Assembly: GCA_001464865.1 (NCBI GenBank)
Contig: LNEG01000195.1
Coordinates: forward strand, 1 to 46,198
Direction of reading: 5' to 3'
Source: Burkholderiales bacterium Ga0074133
Lineage (GTDB): Bacteria; Pseudomonadota; Gammaproteobacteria; Burkholderiales; Burkholderiaceae_C
DNA: 46,198 bases
Numbering within the stretch: position 1 is the stretch's first letter; each line of letters starts with the position of its first letter. Below the pieces are notes generated by a model. That model was not told the DNA's origin. It saw nothing but the letters and a program-made list of their open reading frames with translations, and did not search any database. Of the stretch, positions 20,123-28,527 are shown one piece after another. The position numbers were made by a program, and so were the translations under genes.

Positions 20123-20183
20123 GCGGCGTGCTGTGGCAGTCTGTGGCCTTCAGGGCTGTAATGCTGTCCCGTGTATTGCCCAA

Positions 20184-20249
20184 TTGCTATCAAATAAATA
20201 GCATTAGGGCATGTAAATGAAAGGGCTTGAGGCCAGTTTGGCTTCAAAC
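20184..20249 (+). repeat. Dispersed Comamonadaceae-type repeat, copy R3
   Basis: TTGCTATCAAATAAATAGCA, then GGGCATGTAAATGAAAGGGC and TTGAGGCCAGTTTGGCTTCAA. The last block can itself fold into a 9-bp hairpin with one G-T pair. Located between the GlcG-like gene and its terminator. Confidence 0.65.
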
Positions 20250-20255
20250 CGTATG

Positions 20256-20282
20256 AAAAAACCGGCCCAGTGCCGGTTTTTT
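20256..20282 (+). terminator. Intrinsic terminator after the GlcG-like gene
   Basis: AAAAAACCGGC-CCAGT-GCCGGTTTTTT, perfect 11-bp stem including the A/T runs. Works on both strands, so it can also stop transcripts leaving hemP. Confidence 0.9.
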
Positions 20283-20472
20283 ACGTTCTGCGCGCGGTGG
20301 CATCGCGGGGGAGTCTGAAAAAAAGCCTGGCTACGCGGGTTGCCCCGTTGGCTGGCAAAAACGACCCTTGGGGACTGGGATCAGCCCCGGAGTCGCCCCA
20401 CGATGAAACCTGGTGCAGATGAGGAGTGAGCCGGTGTGTGCGAGAGGCCGGTGGCCGGGCCCGCACCATCCG

Positions 20473-20691
20473 TCACTTGGTCAGGATGAGTTTTCCGAGC
20501 TTGGTGGCCTGCAGACGGTATACCGAACCGTTGTGGCTGATCGACACGGCCTTCTGGCCTTGCAGCAGGGCACTACTGTCCACGGCGGCCGCGGGTTCGC
20601 CGGGATTGAGCGCATGGGTGCGGGCGGCTGCATGCCGGTCATCGGCAGGTGTGCGGAGCATGATCGAGGCGGCGGTCAAGGTGGCTTGCAT
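20473..20691 (-). CDS. hemP: Hemin uptake protein HemP
   Basis: A 72-residue protein whose last third is the HemP domain: LLQGQKAVSISHNGSVYRLQ followed by ATKLGKLILTK, which is nearly the family consensus. HemP genes are small, iron-repressed and usually next to heme or TonB genes; in Burkholderia a homologue regulates the heme receptor, elsewhere the role is unknown. The ATG at 20691 is preceded by CAGGAAG five bases upstream; an in-frame start further up has no such site. A good Fur box lies 40 bases before the start. It follows exbD on the same strand, separated by a palindromic element. Confidence 0.92.
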   Translation of the reverse strand: MQATLTAASIMLRTPADDRHAAARTHALNPGEPAAAVDSSALLQGQKAVSISHNGSVYRLQATKLGKLILTK

Positions 20692-20730
20692 GAAGTCTTC
20701 CTGTGGCGGGTGGTTTGTTTCTGCAATATC

Positions 20731-20749
20731 GCTAATGATAACTATTCGC
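20731..20749. promoter_or_regulatory. Candidate Fur box upstream of hemP
   Basis: GCTAATGATAACTATTCGC agrees with the classical 19-bp Fur consensus at 14 of 19 positions by hand alignment. It sits just upstream of hemP, where repression by Fe-Fur is expected. Confidence 0.72.
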
Positions 20750-20937
20750 AATTACAAGTCAACCGGGATTTGCGTTTCAGTCGGTGAATCGGGAAGGGCG
20801 GGGTGTCTCAACGCCCCGGCAGCCGGGGGGGGGCCCGCTGCTCTCAGTGCATCGGCGCGGTGGAGCGGGGCGGAACGGGCCGCCGGGTGGACGAATCGTT
20901 GCGCGAAAAGCCTGCCTCGCTTGCGTCCCGCATGCCA

Positions 20938-21077
20938 TAGGAGCCTGTCGGACTTGGAAATCGTCGGCTGCAAATCGACCGCAGCGGTCCATTTTTAACC
21001 GCCTTTTTGCCCCATAGCTCGGCTATGGGGCTGCAACCGATTTTCGCTTTCGACGCTCCAAGTCCGACAGGCTCCTA
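20938..21077. mobile_element. 140-bp MITE-like palindromic element
   Basis: Perfect 21-bp terminal inverted repeats, starting TAGGAGCCTGTC at 20938-20958 and ending GACAGGCTCCTA at 21057-21077. Inside is a second perfect hairpin, CCCCATAGC-TCG-GCTATGGGG (21010-21030). No coding capacity. It begins five bases beyond the exbD stop and separates exbD from hemP. The build suggests a non-autonomous miniature element or REP-like palindrome; it may also end the exbD transcript. Confidence 0.7.
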
Positions 21078-21082
21078 GAAGT

Positions 21083-21493
<411 letters not shown>

Positions 21494-21496
21494 GGC

Positions 21497-22219
21497 TCAG
21501 CTGCCTTTCTTGAGGGGCAGCACCTTGCTGGCCTGCTCGCCGCCTGCGTTGACCCGGGCGCCGGTCACAAAGTAGGCGTGCAGGTCGTGGGCAAAGCTGT
21601 TGAGCCCGCCCAGGATGGACTTGTTGCCGCGCACCAGCGCGTTGTAGCCCAGCACGGCCGGGATGGCCACCGCCAGGCCCAGCGCCGTCATGATCAGCGC
21701 CTCGCCAATGGGGCCGGCCACCTTGTCAATGGTGGACTGGCCGGATGTGCCAATGGCCAGCAGTGCATGGTAGATGCCCCACACCGTGCCAAAGAGCCCG
21801 ATGAACGGCGCGGTTGACCCCACCGATGCCAGGATGGCGAGGCCCGACTGCAGGCGGGCGGTGAACTCGTCGATGCAGTTGCGCAGGCAGCGCGTGACCC
21901 AGTCGCTCACGTCCAGCGCGTCGTGCAGGTGCGCCTTGGTGTTGCGGTGATGGGCTGTGGCCTCGCGGCCTTCCAATGCCAGGTGGCGAAAGGGGTTGGA
22001 CGGGTCGTTGCCGAGCTTGGACAGGCCGGCGGCAAAATCTTCGCTGTGCCAGAAATCCTGGGCGCTGCGCGTGTGCTTCTTGAACTTGATGATGTCCAGC
22101 GCCTTGATGATGATGACGATCCACGATGCCAGCGACATGGCCAGCAGGATGACGGCGACGGCGCGTGTGACAAAGTCGCCCTGTATCCAGACGTTGGCGA
22201 TGCCGAATTGCGATTCCAT
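21497..22219 (-). CDS. exbB: TonB-system proton channel protein ExbB
   Basis: A 240-residue MotA/TolQ/ExbB protein with three transmembrane helices. The first is near residues 15-40 (RAVAVILLAMSLASWIVIII), and the second and third are in the C-terminal half (ASVGSTAPFIGLFGTVWGIY and ALIMTALGLAVAIPAVLGYN), the conserved channel-forming segments. The start at 22219 gives MESQFGIANVWIQGDFVTR, typical for this clade; GGGAG lies just upstream. It stands between tonB (28-base gap) and exbD (3-base gap). The complex uses the proton gradient to drive TonB-dependent receptors such as the one at 28.5-30.8 kb. Confidence 0.95.
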   Translation of the reverse strand: MESQFGIANVWIQGDFVTRAVAVILLAMSLASWIVIIIKALDIIKFKKHTRSAQDFWHSEDFAAGLSKLGNDPSNPFRHLALEGREATAHHRNTKAHLHDALDVSDWVTRCLRNCIDEFTARLQSGLAILASVGSTAPFIGLFGTVWGIYHALLAIGTSGQSTIDKVAGPIGEALIMTALGLAVAIPAVLGYNALVRGNKSILGGLNSFAHDLHAYFVTGARVNAGGEQASKVLPLKKGS

Positions 22220-22247
22220 GAGAGAGCTCCCTGTGCGGTGATGGGGT

Positions 22248-22955
22248 TTATTCGAGGACGAAGTTGACGGGAACCAGGTTCCACATCGCTTCGGGGATGC
22301 CGTTGCGCTTGCCCGGCACAAAACGCCAGCGCATCACGGCCTCCTGCGCCTGGCGGTCCAGGCGGTCGAAGCCGCTCGACTGGCTGATTTCGACCTTTTG
22401 CGGCAGGCCGTCGGCGCCGATGAGAACCCGCAGCACCACCTTGCCCTGCTCGCCCATGCGTTTGCTGATGGCGGGGTAAGGCGGCTTGGGGTTGTTCAGG
22501 TAGGCAGCGTCGCTGGACGGCATCTCGATGCGCGGCGGCGCTGGAGGGGCTGGCGGCGCCGGGGGCGCTGCGGGAGCAGGCGGTGCCGCAGCGACGGGGG
22601 CCTCTGCCTGGGGCGCAGTTGGCTGCGGGCGCGTGACGCCCGCAGGGGCATTGGGCGCTGGCGTGGGGTCGGAAATGGCCAGCGGTGCCAGGGGCGGCGG
22701 CGGCGCTGCCTTGGGCCGCGGGGCCGGAGGGGGAGGGACAGGCGGCGCTGGCGGTGCAGGGGGCGCCACCTTGGGGGCTGGCGGGGCGATGAATTCGCTG
22801 ATCAGTTCAGCAGGCACCACCACTTCGACCGCGCGCCGCAACAGCCCCGACTGCAGCGCCCACAGGGCAGCCACATGCAGCGCTACCACCGAGCCGATGA
22901 TGACGGCATTGCGGTTGACGCCACCGGGCGTGGCAAAACGATCTGGGTTCGACAT
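22248..22955 (-). CDS. tonB: Energy transducer TonB
   Basis: TonB links ExbB/ExbD to outer-membrane receptors. The 235-residue protein has a short cytoplasmic start, one membrane anchor (~17-39, AVIIGSVVALHVAALWALQS), a Pro/Ala-rich spacer of about 95 residues that can span the periplasm, and the TonB C-terminal domain from NPKPPYPAISKRMGEQGKVV to AMWNLVPVNFVLE. The ATG at 22955 was chosen because it opens directly before the anchor; its ribosome-binding site is weak. It is first of tonB-exbB-exbD, and the upstream bfd gene runs the same way. Confidence 0.95.
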   Translation of the reverse strand: MSNPDRFATPGGVNRNAVIIGSVVALHVAALWALQSGLLRRAVEVVVPAELISEFIAPPAPKVAPPAPPAPPVPPPPAPRPKAAPPPPLAPLAISDPTPAPNAPAGVTRPQPTAPQAEAPVAAAPPAPAAPPAPPAPPAPPRIEMPSSDAAYLNNPKPPYPAISKRMGEQGKVVLRVLIGADGLPQKVEISQSSGFDRLDRQAQEAVMRWRFVPGKRNGIPEAMWNLVPVNFVLE

Positions 22956-23020
22956 AAAAAAGATAGCACTGCGCGCTGATGGAAAAAGCGCTAGCGGCCA
23001 ATAGGACCTCAAATGGGGAG

Positions 23021-23104
23021 TCAGTTGCGAAAAATCCACCAGGCGGATACGGCGACCATGACCAGACTGCCAGCCAGTGTCCAAACCAGATCCGAGCCTG
23101 GCAT
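23021..23104 (-). CDS. Possible 27-residue single-span membrane peptide
   Basis: The reading frame starts with an ATG that overlaps the bfd stop (TAATG), a classical coupling arrangement, and runs 27 codons to TGA. After MPGSDLVW comes a hydrophobic stretch of about 18 residues (TLAGSLVMVAVSAWWIF) and a basic end, RN, which would fit a single membrane helix. It lies between bfd and tonB on their strand. There is no separate ribosome-binding site. I know no family for it, and expression is unproven. Confidence 0.45.
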   Translation of the reverse strand: MPGSDLVWTLAGSLVMVAVSAWWIFRN

Positions 23105-23334
23105 TACACAGCGGAGCAGGGGCCCGCGATGGCCTGTGCCGCTGTTTCGTTGTGCAAGGCAGCCACGGGGCGCAAGGGATGGCACTGTGCCACGACGTCC
23201 CGCGCGCAGCTTTCGCAGCACCCGCACTGGGTGGCGACGCCCAGCTCAAACTGGATCTCGTCAAAGCTCATGCCAGCTCGCGCATGGCGGGCGATTTCAC
23301 GGTCGGATATCCGGCGGCAGACACAGACGATCAT
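23104..23334 (-). CDS. bfd: Bacterioferritin-associated ferredoxin
   Basis: Bfd carries a 2Fe-2S cluster and reduces bacterioferritin to release stored iron. The 76-residue protein starts MIVCVCRRISDREI, giving Cys4 and Cys6, and continues to TQCGCCESC, where Cys37 and Cys40 complete the C-x-C...C-x-x-C pattern; two further cysteines (39, 43) are nearby. The tail beyond residue 50 is longer than in E. coli Bfd. The ATG at 23334 gives the standard N-terminus. A Fur-like dyad lies 55 bases upstream, and iron-repressed expression with tonB is likely. Confidence 0.93.
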   Translation of the reverse strand: MIVCVCRRISDREIARHARAGMSFDEIQFELGVATQCGCCESCARDVVAQCHPLRPVAALHNETAAQAIAGPCSAV

Positions 23335-23388
23335 TTTGATGGGGCAGCAGGGCTGGCAATGCGGTAGGTCGATGGGTGAAAGTATAAA

Positions 23389-23409
23389 TGCGAATTGGTT
23401 GTATTTGCA
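23389..23409. promoter_or_regulatory. Candidate iron-responsive dyad upstream of bfd
   Basis: TGCGAAT and ATTTGCA form an imperfect inverted repeat with seven bases between. The AT-rich setting and position before an iron gene suggest Fur, but the match to the consensus is weaker than at hemP. Confidence 0.45.
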
Positions 23410-23550
23410 ATTGTGATCATTGACCTGTCCCGTATCAGGGTCAGTTGGCCTGCACAGGCTTGTAAAACTTTGAAACGGAACCGTGAGTCCCGATGGCTGG
23501 TACTGGGTCGTACCTAGAATTCGCGGCCTGGTTACCACGCGGTAGAAACA

Positions 23551-26424
23551 ATGAAGAACGACAAACGGGGGGCACTGCTCGCGCTGCTCATGGGGGCAGC
23601 TGCGCTGGCAGGTTGCGGGGGAAACCCTGGAGAAAACGGAACGAATCCCGGAGCGACCGGGCTGCCGCCCGCAGTGCCGCCGCTGGCGCCACCGCCAGGG
23701 TCAATACCCTCGGCGCCTGCGCCGCTTCCTGGCGGTCTACCCCCGTTGGTGCCTCCGCCCGCTCCTGCACCGGGGCCTGGCCCCGCGCCCGCGCCGTCAC
23801 CTTCACCAGCCCCCGGTCCGGCTCCGGCCCCTGCGCCCGTGCCGGCTCCGCCACCCGGCCCCAGTGCCTATGCCGAGCCAGTGGGCGCCAAGTACCTGCC
23901 CCTCGATGCGCTGGGCTTCTACGACCGCGACAAGGCAGGGCAGGCACGTACGGTACGCAACGACCTGGGCGGTTCATTGCCGGCCATGGTGCAGTTTGCA
24001 CAGAGCCATACCGTGGACCCCTCGGGCAACGCCACCCGTGAGATGCCCATGCTCACGATGGAGCGCGAGGCGTTGTTGCTGGTCACGCCCGACCCTTCGC
24101 TGGGCGAGATCGACAGCCTTCAGGTACGGGTGTCGGTCAACGGCCTGAGCAAGGGCACGCTGCCCATGCGGCATCCCAACGAGATCTACCGGTCGGACTA
24201 TGCCGCCAGCGATGGCCGGCCCGACTATGTGTACTCGCGCCGGGCCTGGTCGGTGGTACTGCCTTGGGACTGGGTGCAGCCCGGGCTTGAATTGCGCGTG
24301 AGCGACAACCGGAGCCGGTCGGGCACACTGGGCGCCGCGGGCATCGAATTCGCATCGGCAGCCGAGCTTGTCGTGCACAGCGTGCGCCTGGGCATGCTCA
24401 CGGCGCCAGAGCGCAACGATGCCAACCAGTGGTTCCTGAGCCAGCCCGCGTCGGCCGCCACCGACTACTTCCAGACCATTCCGGCCGCGCGCCTCACGGC
24501 CGCCTACTACGAAGACGTCACCTTGCCCAGGGTCATGGTGGCCTCGGGCGCCATCTATGACAGCGCCAGTGCCACCAGCGGCGATGTCTACAGCGGCGAC
24601 ATGCGCGAGAACACCGCCAAATCGACCTTCAGCGTCGGCATCAATCTGGCGAACTATGGCGTCACCAGCTCGGGCATGCAGTCGCAGCAGCAGCCACAGG
24701 TGTTCCAGAGCGTGGTGGTGCACCATGCGCGCGGCCTGTACACCAACGGCGTGGTCACGCACGGGCTGAGCGGTGGCAACAGCATCCTCACGCTCATCAG
24801 CAGCCAGGGCAACGAGTTCAGCCACGAAATCGGCCACCACTTCGGCCTGGGTCACTATCCGGGGCAGGCGGGCGACAACTACTTTTGGGCGGCGCACCAC
24901 CACGACAGCGGATGGGGCTACATGGGGCACCGCAAGCGCGTGCGCGGCAACGTGCTGTGGAACCGCGCCGCCACCGGGGGACTGGGCGGGGTGCCGGTGC
25001 TGGACAACACCTACCGCTTTGCGCCAGACGCCATGGCCGGGGGCGACTTCACCAGTGCGCTGTCGCGCTACACGCACTACACCGGCTACAGCACACGTCG
25101 GGCGATCCAGCCCAGCCTGGACAAACCGGTGCCCTCGGCCACGTCAGCCACCGGCTACCGCAAGTGGAACCCGGCGACGCGCACCATGGCCGAGTTTGCC
25201 CCTCCGGTGCCCAGCCAGAGCGCCGTGTGGTTCAACAGCGCCAACGGCAGGTTTCTGGCGCCCCGTTTGCACGGCGTGCCTGTGGTGACCTTGCTGGGCG
25301 GGTACGACCCTGTCACCGGCAAGGCGCTTGTCTATGCACCGCTGCGTTCCAACTGGGGCAATGTGTACGCGCTGCCCGACAAGGCCGTGGACACGACCGA
25401 GCCGCGCCAGTGCTGGCTGCGTGTGGACTTTGCGGCCCGGGCTTCGCAGCGCATTGCACTGGCAGGGCGGCGCATGCAGGCCGACCTGGTGAACAAGCTG
25501 CACGTGAACCTGGCGCAAAGCGAGCAGCCTACCCGCGCCACGCTGTCCTGCCAGACGCCTGGCTTGGCGGCCGAGGATCTGTACACGGTCGATATTCCCA
25601 CCAGTCAGCCAGCAATGGATCCACCCGTGGTGGTAGGCAAGGAAGCGGGGTACACGGCGTTGCGGCGCAGCGAGTTGCCGTCGCTGGAGTCGGCGCTGCT
25701 GGGCTTGGCCGGTAAAAAAGTGCTGTCCTTGAGTGCGGCCTCCCAGGTGTTGCTCGACAGCCATTCCGAGCATGCCCAGGAGCTGTCGGCGCCTGCCCGC
25801 GCGCAACTGCAGCGGTATCTGGAGCAACAGCAGCAGGCCATGCGGCTGAACCGCTGGATGAATGCCTACGGGCCCGCGCTGAAGGCAGGTACCCCCGCCG
25901 CGCAGACGGCTTTCCTGGAGTTTCTGGCCACGCTGGGCCTTCAGCAGCAGCCACTCGTGCCTGTCGCACAGCCCATGACCATGCCCAACGGCAACTGCGT
26001 GCAGAAGGCCGGCAACGAGGTGCAGGTGGCGGCGAAATCGCTGTGCTCCGGCGGGGCAGGCGAGCAGTGGATTCTGGACGGGCGAGGCAGCATTCGCAGC
26101 CGTGCGGACCTGTCGCTGTGCCTGACAGACCAGGGCGGAACCAATGCGGTGCGGCTTACGCCCTGCGATACACGCGCCGACAACCAGGTGTGGGACACCA
26201 GTGTGGCCCGGCGCATTGCCAGGGGAGGGCGCTGCCTCGACCTGAGCGGTGGGTCGTTGACGAACAACGTCGGCGTACTGATCACCTACCCCTGCACAGG
26301 GGGCTCCAACCAGCAATGGAGCGGGCTGGTGGCCAGCGACAGCCCAGCCCTGACCCTTGCCAGCAGCGCCAACGCGCCACTGCTCGACGGGCTGCCGGCC
26401 CAGGCAGTGGCCCGGCAGCGCTGA
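23551..26424 (+). CDS. M66-family (StcE/dictomallein-like) metalloprotease lipoprotein with ricin-type lectin domain
   Basis: A 957-residue surface lipoprotein. The lipobox LAGC puts the lipidated cysteine at Cys22. Residues ~38-106 are a Pro/Ala-rich linker. The catalytic block is NEFSHEIGHHFGLGHYPG: zinc ligands His425, His429 and His435 with Glu426 as base, an HExxHxxGxxH motif with the following HYPG typical of M66 (StcE, TagA, dictomallein). Known relatives cleave mucin-type glycoproteins. Residues ~810-930 form a ricin-B-like sugar-binding domain (GNCVQKAG, QWILDG, SLCLTD, CLDLSGGS, NQQWSG). Start at 23551 gives a good lipoprotein signal. It is divergent from bfd and lies among iron genes, so release of host- or polymer-bound iron is a possibility only. 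Confidence 0.88.
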   Translation: MKNDKRGALLALLMGAAALAGCGGNPGENGTNPGATGLPPAVPPLAPPPGSIPSAPAPLPGGLPPLVPPPAPAPGPGPAPAPSPSPAPGPAPAPAPVPAPPPGPSAYAEPVGAKYLPLDALGFYDRDKAGQARTVRNDLGGSLPAMVQFAQSHTVDPSGNATREMPMLTMEREALLLVTPDPSLGEIDSLQVRVSVNGLSKGTLPMRHPNEIYRSDYAASDGRPDYVYSRRAWSVVLPWDWVQPGLELRVSDNRSRSGTLGAAGIEFASAAELVVHSVRLGMLTAPERNDANQWFLSQPASAATDYFQTIPAARLTAAYYEDVTLPRVMVASGAIYDSASATSGDVYSGDMRENTAKSTFSVGINLANYGVTSSGMQSQQQPQVFQSVVVHHARGLYTNGVVTHGLSGGNSILTLISSQGNEFSHEIGHHFGLGHYPGQAGDNYFWAAHHHDSGWGYMGHRKRVRGNVLWNRAATGGLGGVPVLDNTYRFAPDAMAGGDFTSALSRYTHYTGYSTRRAIQPSLDKPVPSATSATGYRKWNPATRTMAEFAPPVPSQSAVWFNSANGRFLAPRLHGVPVVTLLGGYDPVTGKALVYAPLRSNWGNVYALPDKAVDTTEPRQCWLRVDFAARASQRIALAGRRMQADLVNKLHVNLAQSEQPTRATLSCQTPGLAAEDLYTVDIPTSQPAMDPPVVVGKEAGYTALRRSELPSLESALLGLAGKKVLSLSAASQVLLDSHSEHAQELSAPARAQLQRYLEQQQQAMRLNRWMNAYGPALKAGTPAAQTAFLEFLATLGLQQQPLVPVAQPMTMPNGNCVQKAGNEVQVAAKSLCSGGAGEQWILDGRGSIRSRADLSLCLTDQGGTNAVRLTPCDTRADNQVWDTSVARRIARGGRCLDLSGGSLTNNVGVLITYPCTGGSNQQWSGLVASDSPALTLASSANAPLLDGLPAQAVARQR

Positions 26425-26569
26425 GCCTGATACAGGCTTGTATGGACCGGCCGAAGCGCCGGGATGGCGGTGAGTCGCCTGGCGGCTGACCATGGATGCG
26501 TGCAGGCTGCAGCCATTGGCGAACAGACTGCAGCAGCGCGGGCGGCCTGCCTGGCTGGTAGCGCCGTGG

Positions 26570-27697
26570 TCAGCGGCTGTCTGCCGCTGTCAGGATGTCC
26601 GGCGTGGCATCAGCCAGCGTGGCGCAACCAGTCAGCGCCATGGCCACCTCCAGCTCATCGCGCAGCACCCGGATGACATGCGCCACGCCAGCGGCGCCCG
26701 CGTTGGCCAGCCCGTGGACGTAAGGGCGTCCCACCATCACTGCCGTGGCGCCCAGCGCCACGGCCTTGAGCACGTCGGTGCCGCGGCGGATGCCGCCATC
26801 CACCAGCAGCGGCATGCCGCCCTGCACCGCTTGTGCGATGCGGGGCAGGGCGGCCGCGGTGGGCGGTGCGGTATCGAGCGTGCGCCCGCCATGGTTGGAG
26901 ACCACCAGGCCAGCGACGTTGAGTGCTGCCGCCTGGCGCGCGTCGGCGGGATGCAGCACCCCCTTGAGCAGCACCGGCAGCCGGGTGATGGACTGCAGCC
27001 ATTCCACGTCGGCCCAGGTGGCGGCATGGTGAAGCAGGTCGCCGAACAAGGCGCTCTGGCCGGGCGCAAGCGGGCGTGGTGGCGGCGGCCCGAGCCCGCG
27101 CAGGTTCACGGCGTGCACACCTGCGGGCAGCCGGAAGGCGGCGTGCTGCTCGCGGTCACGGATGCCGCTCGTGGGGGCGTCCACCGTGAGCACCAGCGCT
27201 TCGTAACCGGCAGCCTCGGCACGCTGGACGAGCGCCTGGGTGAAGCCCCGATCGTGCTGCAGGTAGAGCTGAAACCACAGCGGGCCCCGGCCCGGGTCGG
27301 GCAGCATGATCGCGGCAACGTCCTCCAGCGATTCGCTCGCCTGCGTGCTGAGTACCATGCCGGCGCCCAGGGCCGCGGCTGCGTAAGCGGTGGCGCGTTC
27401 TCCGTCGGGGTGCGCCATGCGCTGGTACGCCACGGGCGCCAGCATGATGGGGTGCGCCAGTTCATGGCCCAGCAGCTGCACGCGGGTGTGACCGCCTGCC
27501 AGGGGCCGCAGTACGCGCGGCCACAGCTCCAGCCTCTCCCAGGCGGTGCGGTTGCTGCGCAGCGTGATCTCGTCTGCGGCACCCCCGCTGAAATAGGCTG
27601 CAGCGTTGTCGTCCAGCGCCTGCAGGGCATGCCGCTCGTGGTCGGCCAGCGTGGCGACGCCGGGAGGGACTTTTTGCAGTGCTGGAGTGCTTTTCAT
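26570..27697 (-). CDS. FMN-dependent alpha-hydroxy-acid oxidase/dehydrogenase family protein
   Basis: A TIM-barrel flavoprotein of 375 residues related to lactate dehydrogenase LldD, glycolate oxidase and lactate monooxygenase. FMN and substrate segments visible are HPIMLAPVAYQRMAHPDGE, WFQLYLQHDRG, LTVDAPTSGIRDREQ, PVLLKGVLHPADA, VSNHGGRTLDTAP (catalytic His) and LVDGGIRRGTDVLKAVALGA near the end. The substrate cannot be told from sequence. I chose the ATG at 27697; a GTG at 27733 in frame adds 12 residues. It is downstream of piuC on the same strand, and a degenerate repeat copy sits just before it. Confidence 0.9.
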   Translation of the reverse strand: MKSTPALQKVPPGVATLADHERHALQALDDNAAAYFSGGAADEITLRSNRTAWERLELWPRVLRPLAGGHTRVQLLGHELAHPIMLAPVAYQRMAHPDGERATAYAAAALGAGMVLSTQASESLEDVAAIMLPDPGRGPLWFQLYLQHDRGFTQALVQRAEAAGYEALVLTVDAPTSGIRDREQHAAFRLPAGVHAVNLRGLGPPPPRPLAPGQSALFGDLLHHAATWADVEWLQSITRLPVLLKGVLHPADARQAAALNVAGLVVSNHGGRTLDTAPPTAAALPRIAQAVQGGMPLLVDGGIRRGTDVLKAVALGATAVMVGRPYVHGLANAGAAGVAHVIRVLRDELEVAMALTGCATLADATPDILTAADSR

Positions 27698-27736
27698 GCT
27701 GAAAACAGCCCGAGGTGCATGTTTTATATGCACCTG

Positions 27737-27770
27737 TTGCTATCAAAAAAGTAGTGCGTGGCGATCGCTT
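27737..27770 (+). repeat. Degenerate dispersed repeat copy R4
   Basis: TTGCTATCAAAAAAGTAGTG followed by GCGTGGCGATCGCTTGCG. Only the left part of the family core is kept. It fills the space between piuC and the hydroxy-acid oxidase gene. Confidence 0.4.
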
Positions 27771-27782
27771 GCGGCGCGGCCC

Positions 27783-28472
27783 TCAGACGTCGGCCCACAT
27801 GCGAAGGAGGTTGTGATAAGTGCCGGAAAGCGCAATCACCGAGGGGTCGGTTTCGCCAACGCGCTGGCGCAACCGGAGCAACGCGATGTCCATGTCGAAC
27901 AGCAGTTTGCGTTGCTCGAGCCCGCGCACCATGCTTTCGACCCAGAAGAAGCAGCTGATGCGGTGCCCTCGCGTCACGGGGGTCACCTGGTGCACGGTGC
28001 TGCTGGGGTACAGCACCATGTCGCCAGCGGGCAGCTTGATGCGCTTGTCGCCCATGCCCTCGGCGATCAGCAGTTCGCCGCCGTCATAGTCTTCGGGCGG
28101 GGTCAGAAAGAGGGTGCACGACAGGTCGCTGCGCACCCAGCAGTTGTCGGCACGCGAGTGCATCACGGCGCTGTCGACATGGTCACCGTAGTGGTTGGCG
28201 CCGTCGCCATACTTGTTGAACAGCGGGTTGAAGGTGCGGCGTGGCAGGGCACTTGAAAAGAACAGCGCATTGCGCTGCAGCGCCGCACGCACCAGCGCCT
28301 GCAGCCGGGCCGACTGAGCGCTGGCCTGCGACAGCTGCAGGTTGTTCTTGTGGTGCACCGCCTGGCCGCCAGCGCTGCGCGCGCCGTCCACCCACGGAGC
28401 GTCCGGCCCCAGCGCCTCGCGAACTTCCGCCACCTCCTGGGGCGTGAGTACGTCGGGTATGTGCAGGAACAT
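27783..28472 (-). CDS. piuC: PKHD-type Fe(II)/2-oxoglutarate hydroxylase PiuC (YbiX)
   Basis: A 229-residue dioxygenase commonly encoded next to Fiu/PiuA siderophore receptors. The iron triad is visible: His98 and Asp100 in HVDSAVM, and His161 in STVHQVTPV; Arg171 would bind 2-oxoglutarate. Other family marks are FNPLFNKYGDGANHYGDH, RSDLSCTLFL and PPEDYDGGELLI, and HRISCFFWVESM. The substrate has not been established for the family; a role in handling catecholate siderophores is inferred from constant linkage. It follows the receptor gene by 55 bases on the same strand and is probably co-transcribed with it. Confidence 0.94.
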   Translation of the reverse strand: MFLHIPDVLTPQEVAEVREALGPDAPWVDGARSAGGQAVHHKNNLQLSQASAQSARLQALVRAALQRNALFFSSALPRRTFNPLFNKYGDGANHYGDHVDSAVMHSRADNCWVRSDLSCTLFLTPPEDYDGGELLIAEGMGDKRIKLPAGDMVLYPSSTVHQVTPVTRGHRISCFFWVESMVRGLEQRKLLFDMDIALLRLRQRVGETDPSVIALSGTYHNLLRMWADV

Positions 28473-28527
28473 TGGCGGGGCTCCGGGTGGTCGGCGTTGC
28501 GATCAGTGGACTCGGCAGCGCGCTTGC

